Shown: piece by piece, positions 1 through 7,798 of the stretch
Layout: every line of letters starts with the position of its first letter
Numbering within the stretch: position 1 is the stretch's first letter
NCBI GenBank assembly: GCA_032718475.1
Contig: JAUCBJ010007353.1
Location: forward strand, 1-46,638
Direction of reading: 5' to 3'
Length of the DNA: 46,638 nt
Source of the DNA: Nemertoderma westbladi
Lineage: Eukaryota > Xenacoelomorpha > Nemertodermatida > Nemertodermatidae
Translations under genes and position numbers: made by a program
The notes under the pieces: model-generated
The model's input: the letters and a program-made list of their open reading frames with translations, nothing else
Database searches by the model: none
Told to the model about the DNA's origin: nothing

Positions 1-209
1 CGTATATTAATGTTCAGCTATTGTTTGATGTAAATTATTTATTGGTGCAGTGCATTATAACCAATTTACTATAGGTAATGGTATACTAACATTATTCTGT
101 CACCAATAGATAGTGAGCGAGGGGATTAATTAATATAGATAAGCTGATTAATCACATGGCACTAGTAGTAGAGCACTAGTAGTAGTAGTAGTAGAGCAGC
201 AGGGTGTTC
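1..209. other. AT-rich flank, no gene seen
   Basis: No coding pattern is visible here. The right part has a short degenerate (AGT)n tract at about 165-195, directly outside the first GGACACTTCC array, which may belong to the fold-back element. Confidence 0.5.
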
Positions 210-325
210 GGACACTTCCCCCCCGGACACTTCCCCCCCGGACAGTTCCCCCCCGCTCAAGTAGGACACTTCCCCCCCGGACACTTCCCCCCCATACACT
301 TCCCCCCCGCGGACACTTCCCCCCC
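210..325. repeat. GGACACTTCCCCCCC tandem array (left arm)
   Basis: Several units of a 15-bp motif are interrupted by short spacers (near 240-263 and 300-310). The runs of seven C, or G on the other strand, could form an i-motif or G-quadruplex. Confidence 0.85.
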
Positions 326-1000
326 GACTGTTCTTAACTTCGCACATTCGTATTTTTCATTTTGTAAGGTAAACGGACCGCTTGTATCCAGATAAGTTGT
401 ATCCAATTTTCCTTTCGTAGCTCAGAAAGTGATCTTTTGCAGCCCGATTTTACATTTTATATCCAAGTTTTATTTATGGGTTTTATCAATGCAATTACAT
501 CGTATTGTTTGCTAATCTTTAAAAAATTAATTATATTTGATGACCTATAATTTCCATCCCCGGAATGATATACTGTTTTTATTAACTATAGAATTATAAT
601 AATTAATTGTTTTAATTATAGGTATTATTATGTAATAGTCTTCTTCAAATTGTAGCAGATGGGGATGAATATTATTGTTGCAATCAAAATTATACCTCTC
701 CAGGGTAAAATCGACATGCGTCGACCTGTATTCTGTGTTCAGCATTACATATTGATATACATATTACTACTATACATAGTATATAGATATTATACACACT
801 ACATATTAAATTTCCTGGTTACTTGCAATATTTTTAATAGGATTTTGTTGAATTATATAATATTGTAGTAATTTATATATTAAATTGGTTAACATTCAAT
901 ACAGCTCCTACTTTAGGCTTAGTCAATTTATTATCTGATGATACAAACATGAATTAATTATTTCAAAGTGGTCTTTCACCACGGGCACTCAGGGAAATGC
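326..1000. other. Interior of fold-back element, no gene seen
   Basis: AT-rich sequence with only short chance ORFs. Two near-direct copies of TTGTATCC lie at about 382 and 397. Confidence 0.5.
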
Positions 1001-1175
1001 CGGGGTTTGGGGGCGATAACCCCCAAGAAAAGAAGCGGGGGTTTGGGGGCGGCAGCCCCCAACAAAAGAAGCGGGGGTTTGGGGGCGGTAGCCCCCAACA
1101 AAAGACGCGGGGGTTTGGGGGCGGCAGCCCCCAACAAAAGAAGCGGGGGGTTGGGGGCGGCAGCCCCCAATTAAA
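1001..1175. repeat. 36-bp G-rich minisatellite, five copies
   Basis: Five head-to-tail copies of about 36 bp. Each has two runs of five G, the palindromic core GGGGGCGGCAGCCCCC, and an AACAAAAGAAG linker. The first and last copies are divergent, and the last decays into an A-rich tail at 1170-1210. The core can form a strong hairpin. Translations in all frames are just the repeat, so this is not treated as coding. Confidence 0.85.
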
Positions 1176-1344
1176 AGAAATTAAAAGATTTAAAGGAATT
1201 AAAAGAAAAACAAACAAAATTTGACTATAAAAATGTTTCTTTTATAATTTTGAAAAAACTTGTCTAGATACAACTTGTCCTGTAACCATCTTTAACTTTT
1301 GTTTATTGCTTTGATGCACCCAGATTAATTTTAACACTTTAACT

Positions 1345-1473
1345 GGGGGGGAAGTGTCCGGGGGGCAAGTGTCCGGGGGGGAAGTGTCCGGGGGGGAAGT
1401 GTCCGGGGGGGAAGTGTCCTACTTGGGCGGGGGGGAAGTGTCCGGGGGGGAAGTGTCCGGGGGGGAAGTGTCC
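1345..1473. repeat. GGGGGGAAGTGTCC tandem array (right arm)
   Basis: Reverse complement of the left-arm motif, in about seven or eight copies. It includes the same CTACTTGGGC-type spacer seen inverted in the left arm. Confidence 0.85.
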
Positions 1474-1807
1474 TAGATCCGAGCAGCAGCCCTGACACCC
1501 CATTATTGGTGGTCAGGGCAGCAACCACAAGCCCCTCTCAAACAAACAGTAGTTTATACCAGTGTAATAACAATTTATATATCAGTACATGGACATCTCA
1601 CTACCTGAGAAGTTGCATTAGTTTAATAAGGGTATCTGTACTACGGTATTTTACTTACCCAGAATTCATTGTGCAATAATATTCGATTCATACTTGTGCT
1701 ATTACTGGTAACTGTTTATTACCTATTATATGTGGGGCGAGCCACGAAGTTGGCGGAGCCTTAGCGAATTGACACTGTTAGGGGGTGGGTCAATTTATGC
1801 AAATAGT
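1474..1807. other. Non-coding stretch with a GGCGAGCC motif
   Basis: No gene is seen. At 1733-1746 lies GTGGGGCGAGCCAC, a hairpin-like motif that recurs elsewhere in the window (see findings). Confidence 0.5.
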
Positions 1808-1844
1808 TGTCGTCGTCGTCGTTGTCGTCGTCGTCGTCGTCGTG

Positions 1845-1876
<32 letters not shown>

Positions 1877-1890
1877 GTCGTCGTCGTCGT
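1808..1890. repeat. (GTC)n microsatellite
   Basis: An almost pure GTC/GTT trinucleotide tract. Shorter GTCGTCGT pieces recur at the start of each following satellite unit, near 2195 and 2510. Confidence 0.95.
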
Positions 1891-2940
1891 TACGATTTTG
1901 ACATGCTAATAACTTTGTCGGATTTAAAGCTGCCAAGTTGAAAATTTGTAGGTATCAATATGAGCAAAAGTTGAGATTTTTGAGAGACTTTCAGACACCA
2001 TCAGTGCAATGGTCTCCCGCTAGAGGGCCACATGTCTAAACATTAAATGCCCTCCCATTTCTTTGCTTTTAATCCGTTTAAGCTGAAACTTGGCAGATAT
2101 GTATTAGACCATTAGCTGTGACTTTCAAAGGAGGCGAATCCATCTGCAGTTCTCCAGTCTGCCGCTAGAGGGCCAAAGGTCTGAAAGTGAAATCGTTGTC
2201 GTCGTTACGATTTTGACATGCTAATAACTTTGTCGGATTTAAAGCTGCCAAGTTGAAAATTTGTAGGTATCAATATAAGTTAAAGTTGAGATTTTTGAGA
2301 GACTTTCAGACACCATCAGTGCAATGGTCTCCCGCTAGAGGGCCACATGTCTAAACATTAAATGCCCTCCCATTTCTTTGCTTTTAATCCGTTTAAGCTG
2401 AAACTTGGCAGATATGTATTAGACCATTAGCTGTGACTTTCAAAGGAGGCGAATCCATCTGCAGTTCTCCAGTCTGCCGCTAGAGGGCCAAATGTCTGAA
2501 AGTGAAATCGTTGTCGTCGTTATGATATTGACATGCTTATAACTTTGTCGAATTTAAAGCTGCCAAGTTGAAAATTTGTTTTGTTGAAAATCAGTTCAAC
2601 AGTCACCCGCTATAGGACTACTTTATGCCTGAAAGTAAATAGATTCTCCCGTCTCATTGATTTTAATCAGTTTAAGCTGAATCTTGCCATATATTCTGGA
2701 CCACATGCTGCGTCTTTGTGGGGGGGGGGGGGGGGGGGGGAGATTTAATCGGTCTGCCGCTATACGACGAAATTTCTGAAAGTGAGATCCGTCTCTCATT
2801 TCGTTATCCGTTATTCAAGATGAAACTTGGCCGATGTACGTATGTACTATTCATCCATAGGCTGTGTCTTTGTGGGGCTGGAGACCCTAATCCATCTTCA
2901 GTTCTCACTATACCGCTAGAGTCAGAAATGACTGAATAGA
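1891..2940. repeat. Satellite of 315-bp period, 2 good and 2 degenerate units
   Basis: Unit 1 starts at 1891, unit 2 at 2206 and unit 3 at 2521, an exact 315-bp spacing. Units 1 and 2 are nearly identical. Unit 3 decays after about 60 bp, and a fourth partial unit can be traced through 2640-2940. Each good unit has two copies of a CCGCTAGAGGGCCA motif, in the middle and near the end. A pure G run sits at about 2718-2740 between units 3 and 4. No protein-coding frame is seen. Confidence 0.85.
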
Positions 2941-3029
2941 AATGAAAGAGGTAAAAAGTGATTAGGCGAAATCTGCTTAAAATTTGCTAATACAGTAATA
3001 CTTTCGAATTAGTACTTAAATTAAATTTA

Positions 3030-3367
3030 AGTCACGTGCTGCGCGAAGGCCCCACTTCGTGTCTTATTATACATGGAATCATAAACAAGAAGCTAGTTAC
3101 CCCGATTTCCAGGTCAAAAACATCCGTCCCTACAGAACCAGTTAAAATACACTTCTATCCAACAAACATGTATCACCCTCTTGGTAACCGGCTGCCTATT
3201 TACCCAGCTGGTCACGATGGCGACCTCAATCCTCTGGAGAAGAAACTGGAGCAATTGGAAGTCGTGGGTGATAGCGCGGAGGTGGGACCCTAGCTCTTGG
3301 AGGAAGATGGCTCTCTCTGGACCAGGTCAGCCAAAAGGTCTCGAATGCGACTGTGTGGAAGATGTGT
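3030..3367 (-). pseudogene. LINE remnant, C-terminal end (3' half, split by LTR element)
   Basis: The minus strand reads, with frame breaks, into a segment containing AFETF and LLQRI followed by an AI/AV pair. This matches the end of the C-terminal nuclease-like region of an invertebrate non-LTR element. It continues the reading at 16089-16680, and the two halves were separated by insertion of the LTR element at 3373-16083. The 3' end of the remnant is not sharply defined. It is a degraded, non-functional fragment. Confidence 0.6.
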
Positions 3368-3372
3368 CCCAG
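3368..3372. repeat. Target-site duplication CCCAG (left)
   Basis: CCCAG immediately precedes the TG of the left LTR, and the same five bases follow the CA of the right LTR at 16084-16088. Five bp is a usual duplication length for BEL/Pao integrases. Confidence 0.9.
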
Positions 3373-4538
3373 TGTTTGCGCTTTTAAGACCTTTGACAGT
3401 TTAACCTGCCAAAATTAGAATGTCTTTTGGATGATAGATAGTCTTTAGCCTATGACGAGTATTTGATACACTACATTAGCCGAAGCCAGTCTATGCGCAA
3501 TCATTCACCCGTTGGATATACCCGGGAGACTGAGTTCGGAGCTTAATGATTGATGGTGTAAGCCTACTGTATTATTCGACTGATCGTAATATATAATCTC
3601 TGACAAATATTATTCACTTTCGGGAAATATTAACAGTTCCTTTAGGACGTGGCGCTCTAAATATGTAAACAGAGTTATGACTTAAACTAGACACAACGAA
3701 AAGGCTATAGATTCACGTATATGGCGCATTCTTTAGGAGATGCTTTGTTATCAGTTACAATCATACACAATGCTGCACAATACTGCACACCAATCTGCCG
3801 ACCTTCACTAATTTTAGTCACATACAAAGAGAATAACAGACAATACATGTAGGGCCTATAAAATAGCATGAGATTCACTTCAAACCACTTAACATAGGTC
3901 GCAATCGTTTATCTGTAACCGGTCTCTCTAACCTTTAGTATATCAAGAAGGTTGGGTGTCTGACTATTGATCAGTATTCCAAATATAATCTTCCATCAAC
4001 AAATATAATGAATAACCGACAGCAAAAGCAGTAATGTTAAGTAAGATATGCATGATATGTTTAGTAAGCATTGATAAGGTAACTCGTTAACTCGATAACA
4101 GATATACGTTCTATAATTAAGCCTACTAATGTAAGACTAAAGACTGAAACACGGAGGTGCCAAAAGCCGGTGTTCTTAGGCTCTGGGCAAAAACATAACA
4201 CTGAATTCCTGAGTTTCTGTATCCACCTCCAACACAGAGACAAAAAACGCTCTGATTGGTCGACCGAACAACGAGAGAACAAAGAAACAAAGAAATGTCG
4301 ACGTGGCAATATCAGCTGTTAGCCGTCGTCATGGTAGCGACACTGTTTTCAAGAGTATCGAGCTTATTGCGTCCCGAAATTGCGGATTATGTCCTCTAAA
4401 GTACAAATACAGAAGAAATGGCTTTTATGTCCTCTAAAACACCAGTACAGTAAGGACACGGCCTTTTTATGCCCAGTAAACCAACTACAGAGTACTTTAC
4501 GGGGAAAATAACCGGCTAATTACGCAAAAGCTTTTACA
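3373..4538 (-). repeat. 3' LTR of the BEL/Pao-type element
   Basis: 1166 bp, the near-identical partner of 14918-16083, with TG...CA ends. An 82-codon ORF inside it also occurs in the other copy and has no recognisable features. Confidence 0.95.
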
Positions 4539-4547
4539 CCGCTCCCA
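4539..4547 (-). promoter_or_regulatory. Polypurine tract beside the 3' LTR
   Basis: On the minus strand GGGAGCGG abuts the start of the 3' LTR, which is where the plus-strand primer of reverse transcription is expected. Confidence 0.6.
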
Positions 4548-4641
4548 GAAAATGGGATTTAAGTCTATAAAATATAACAAATCACAGTTTCTAAAATATA
4601 AAGATACTCTAAACAGTTAGTCTTTCTTACACAGACGGCGT

Positions 4642-4839
4642 TTACGCAGTTTTTGAGGCTAGCAAGAGTCCCTTTCTCTTTGGGGCGAGCCACTTTACTA
4701 GGAGGGCTATAAATCCTGGGTGAAGGGTGCAATATGATTGCATCAGAAGGTGTAGGATTATGGTCGGGGTATCCGCCGTTTCGATATGCTTCTCCTCGAG
4801 CTGATTTTCCTCCGCTCGTAGCTGGATACGTTCATCCAA
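4642..4839 (-). CDS. Small hypothetical ORF, 65 codons, 3' part of LTR element
   Basis: Not recognised. The first half is charged and could be helical or coiled (ERIQLRAEENQLEEKHIE); the second half is hydrophobic. The frame is open slightly upstream of the ATG, after an in-frame stop, so it may be a decayed continuation of the accessory coding region at 5009-6138. The 3' end of the ORF covers a copy of the GGGGCGAGCCAC motif (about 4682). It may not be a real gene. Confidence 0.25.
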   Translation of the reverse strand: MDERIQLRAEENQLEEKHIETADTPTIILHLLMQSYCTLHPGFIALLVKWLAPKRKGLLLASKTA

Positions 4840-5008
4840 AAACTCTCGCAGAGAATGGGGTTGTCTAAGTTCGATATCTTCTTAGAGATTCTGGATTTCA
4901 CAATCGAACTGAGATAAAGACAATTCGTTTATCGCTTGGACTTGCTGTTACAACTTACGTTTATCTGAACAAACGCAGGTTTCCTTTCTGATCTTTGTAG
5001 AATAGCGT

Positions 5009-5491
5009 TTAACTCGTTTGGTACAACGTTCTCCGCCACTTTGGTGACAGGTTATATCGTGTTAAGCCGGGACGATGGTAAGGGTTAAACGGCGATATTA
5101 AATGTCCGCGTCCCAATCCGGCTAGGTAGAATGGGCTAATATCTAGGAAGCCCACAACTGGGGTGCCACCGACTAATTGTTCAGGTAACACTAGATCTTT
5201 GAGCAGTGAGTACAGCTCGGGAGGATCCGTCATACTAATAGGATCAAGAGTCTGAAGTCTCACTAGGGAATGAGGAGTTCTGATCGAGTATTCCGAAACT
5301 CTGATCATTGGTTTATTTAAGGATCGTCTGAGTCGAACGAGCGTAGGTGATACATCGAACAAGTTTCGCTCGAAACTCCCGTAAGTATAGCGAGTAAAAC
5401 CGTGTTTAAAGCAACGTCTCCGCGGATGTTTATGTCTTTCCGTTTGTTGGTTGGGTCTTGGGCATTCATCGCAATAATACCAAAAACGCAC
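5009..5491 (-). CDS. Accessory ORF, C-terminal part (160 codons), other frame
   Basis: Not recognised. It overlaps the end of the 5317-6000 ORF in the -1 frame, and its composition suggests it is the continuation of that protein. Near the start it has a Cys/His cluster (CDECP, then an RHKH and a RRRCFKHG segment) that could bind zinc. The rest is Pro- and Leu-rich with no membrane segment. The ATG at 5491 may be incidental, because the frame is open a little upstream to a TAA near 5530. The run TTTCCCC (plus-strand 5500-5506) lies where the two frames must be joined. No protease, RT, integrase or envelope feature is seen. Confidence 0.5.
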   Translation of the reverse strand: MRFWYYCDECPRPNQQTERHKHPRRRCFKHGFTRYTYGSFERNLFDVSPTLVRLRRSLNKPMIRVSEYSIRTPHSLVRLQTLDPISMTDPPELYSLLKDLVLPEQLVGGTPVVGFLDISPFYLAGLGRGHLISPFNPYHRPGLTRYNLSPKWRRTLYQTS

Positions 5492-6000
5492 GTCTTGTAG
5501 GGGAAACGCGAGTGATCTTTCTCCAGCTTACAATATTCCTCCATCCGTTCGAAGCTATCCGGTACAACAGGTAGCGATCGATCGGCGGTAAGATACATCA
5601 TAGTGGAATAGAGCCGTTTGAGTTCTACCATGTGGTCATGATGTATACCTTGAGGATATCGAGTTTCTAGATTCTGTTGACTGGTAATATCGAGATAGGT
5701 TTCTCTCAAGAATTCCAGGTATTTGGTGAAGTCGCTGCGTTTATCCGGCTCTTCGACATCTGCACTTTCGAGTCGGTTTCGAATAGAATTTTCGTGTTCG
5801 AGTCTCAGTTTATCGTTCCGCTTCCGCTGGGTATGATATTTAAATAAAACCATTTCCCTTTTGGTGTCTATATCGTTCGTATCGTGTAGGTCGATAGGAT
5901 GACCAGTAGTTAAGAAGTCCATATACGTACCATTACGATGCGTATAGCGAGCGGTGAATTTTCTACAGTCTAACCCACGCGCAAGTTGCTCCCGGGACAT
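5317..6000 (-). CDS. Accessory ORF, N-terminal part (227 codons), unknown function
   Basis: Not recognised. The protein is hydrophilic, rich in Arg, Glu, Asp and Tyr, with probable helical segments (FTKYLEFLRETYLD, MVELKRLYSTMMYLT) and no signal peptide or transmembrane segment. The last 60 codons, after about 5500, look like an out-of-frame tail, with the true continuation in the -1 frame at 5009-5491. In the same frame upstream lies a 43-codon ORF ending in TAA six bases before this ATG. It sits where an envelope or extra gene is found in some LTR elements, but it has no envelope hallmarks. It could be a captured host gene or a lineage-specific retroelement gene. Confidence 0.5.
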   Translation of the reverse strand: MSREQLARGLDCRKFTARYTHRNGTYMDFLTTGHPIDLHDTNDIDTKREMVLFKYHTQRKRNDKLRLEHENSIRNRLESADVEEPDKRSDFTKYLEFLRETYLDITSQQNLETRYPQGIHHDHMVELKRLYSTMMYLTADRSLPVVPDSFERMEEYCKLEKDHSRFPYKTCVFGIIAMNAQDPTNKRKDINIRGDVALNTVLLAILTGVSSETCSMYHLRSFDSDDP

Positions 6001-6006
6001 TGGCGG

Positions 6007-6138
6007 TTAGATATAACGACCATCGTCCTCCGTAGTAGTTGGACCAGCGTCGCCGCGTATCAAGCTATCAACAAACGCTTGTAAAGGTAGAGTATATCGT
6101 TCCCTGATACCAAGATCATCTTCTATCAACTCAATCAT
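6007..6138 (-). CDS. Short ORF (43 codons) just upstream of accessory ORF
   Basis: It starts ATG ATT GAG and ends in TAA at 6007-6009. The next ATG (6000) follows after six bases in the same frame. The peptide is acidic (MIELIEDDLG at the start, TTTEDDGRYI at the end). It is either a short upstream ORF or the N-terminus of the accessory protein cut off by a nonsense codon. An in-frame TAA just upstream bounds it. Confidence 0.4.
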   Translation of the reverse strand: MIELIEDDLGIRERYTLPLQAFVDSLIRGDAGPTTTEDDGRYI

Positions 6139-7798
6139 ATCTGCTATATAAGTTTATCCATATTATAATGAGTTTATATTTAGGCGAGCGGGCGTCGCTG
6201 CCTACCCCTCTCTGCCCCCGGACAGTGCGAGATCCTCAGCGCTGGTGTACTTTCGCCGATGTGCCTATCGCCAACGTCGTAGCTGCACAACGACTACAAC
6301 AACCAGCACGAGCCACTCCACCGTCCGTCCCAAAGGCTTAGATATACTTCAGGTTCTTACTGGAGAGTTAGGGTTACTTTCACAATTGCGACTCGCTACT
6401 GTAAACACACCTTAGTAGTAACATTCACCTACAAACGCACAAATTCCACGTAACAGTCACAAATGGTACACATTCTATCACACATTCGGGTCATTTGTCC
6501 GTTAGTCAAGTGCCTTCCAGAATGTCACGTTGTTATTATGTATCCTTGGATACTAGCGGTGTGCTATTTATTCCGTATGCTATTCAATACGCAAGCCCTT
6601 TATTGTTCTTTTAACTCACTTCTAATTCTAGCGTGGTTGTTGCCATGGTGACATTATGGAAAGCTAGCGGTAGAATTAGGGTAATTCTCATGCATACAGA
6701 TCTGGGATGCTATTTAATAGTAATTCTTTAATTGTCAATATCCTCTCTATATATGATTTTATGAATTTTATCGGCTATTGACTATACATTGGAGATTCTC
6801 ACACACAAATACACTTAATATAGTGAATCTCCGCTCCCATGATCTATTAATTAATGGAATTTTGGGAATGTTATAAATTGTATAAAATTGCAATTTATTA
6901 AATTCATTAAAGTATGAATTTAAATTTATTCCCTGAAATTTTATTATTTGATAGTTAAATTGACACAATTTGATTCCAGAGCAGGTCTCTGGGGACATAG
7001 GATCCTTAATTCTATGAAAATTGTCTTTTAAGAGTATCGGTAAGTGCTACGATATCTTAATCGACTAGAATTGTTAAAGGATCTGAATTTTACAGATTTT
7101 GATTTATAGATTTGTAAATATTAAATAATTAATATTTGAGATGGGCACCAATTTATTCCAGAACTTGTCTGGGGACGTTAACCACTGATTCTAGAATTTT
7201 GTCTTTCAAGTATATCTGTGGGTGCCGCGATATCTTAATCGACTAGAATTGCAGATGGTCAAAGGGTTTAACAGATTTATTTTGCGTTTTACGCTACTGT
7301 TAAAGGGACATCACGCTACTATATGTATTATTTAATACACGGTATGAGAGCAATATCGCACGAAGCAATGTCAGTGTGAAGAGGCAAGTCGTTTCCAAGG
7401 TCTACCCAGAGCTTGGTTTAGCAGAGACACGAGGATCTGAACTTTGCATTCCTAATACTCTGCCTACCAATAATACTTGAATATAGTAGTGGCTTTATTG
7501 TACTTTAATAAGTACGGACATTTCATCTTACTGTAGTTACGTATTTGTAATGTAATACGGACAGTAAGGAAGGAGAAAAAGAATTATTTCTCGCCGTCGC
7601 ACTAAATATAATATATACGTAATTAAGTAATAAACGAGAATATATTACACTAATCTACTAAATAATCGCTAAAATAACATGCTACTAAATAAAATTAAAT
7701 AAAATGATTATAATAAAATTACATAATAATACATACTTAATATAAAATAATAAAAATAAATATAAAATAATATAGTCACACACCCACTCCGTATGTTG
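6139..7798. other. Non-coding spacer inside LTR element with a 178-bp degenerate duplication
   Basis: No convincing coding sequence. The word GATATCTTAATCGACTAG occurs at 7051 and again at 7229, within two divergent copies of a roughly 178-bp segment that also share a CTGGGGAC word. The stretch 7600-7790 is almost pure A/T. In a complete BEL/Pao element most of Pol, including integrase, would occupy this region. Confidence 0.6.

Larger units (their letters stand above)
210..1473. mobile_element. Fold-back-like element with inverted minisatellite arms
   Basis: The left arm (210-325) is a run of GGACACTTCCCCCCC units. The right arm (1345-1473) is the same unit in reverse complement. Both arms contain the same irregular spacer around CAAGTAGGACACTTCC, with one mismatch close by, so they are inverted copies of one array and not two independent arrays. 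A weaker similarity (AAGTTGTATC) lies about 65 bp inside each arm. About 1 kb separates the arms and holds no convincing coding sequence. This is the architecture of fold-back transposons, whose long terminal inverted repeats are made of short tandem units. I saw no target duplication and no transposase, so its mobility is inferred from structure alone. Confidence 0.55.

Noticed and set aside
1001-1175. Regular 36-bp units resembling a CRISPR array
   Set aside because: The units are head to tail without unique spacers, and the genome is clearly an animal's.
963-1224. ORFs with repeated GLPPPNPR or GGLGAAAPN peptides on both strands
   Set aside because: They are translations of the 36-bp minisatellite in several frames and have no independent coding signal.
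4061-4309. 82-codon ORF in the LTR, also at 15606-15854
   Set aside because: Its presence in both LTRs only reflects LTR identity. It has no recognisable features and overlaps the probable promoter region.
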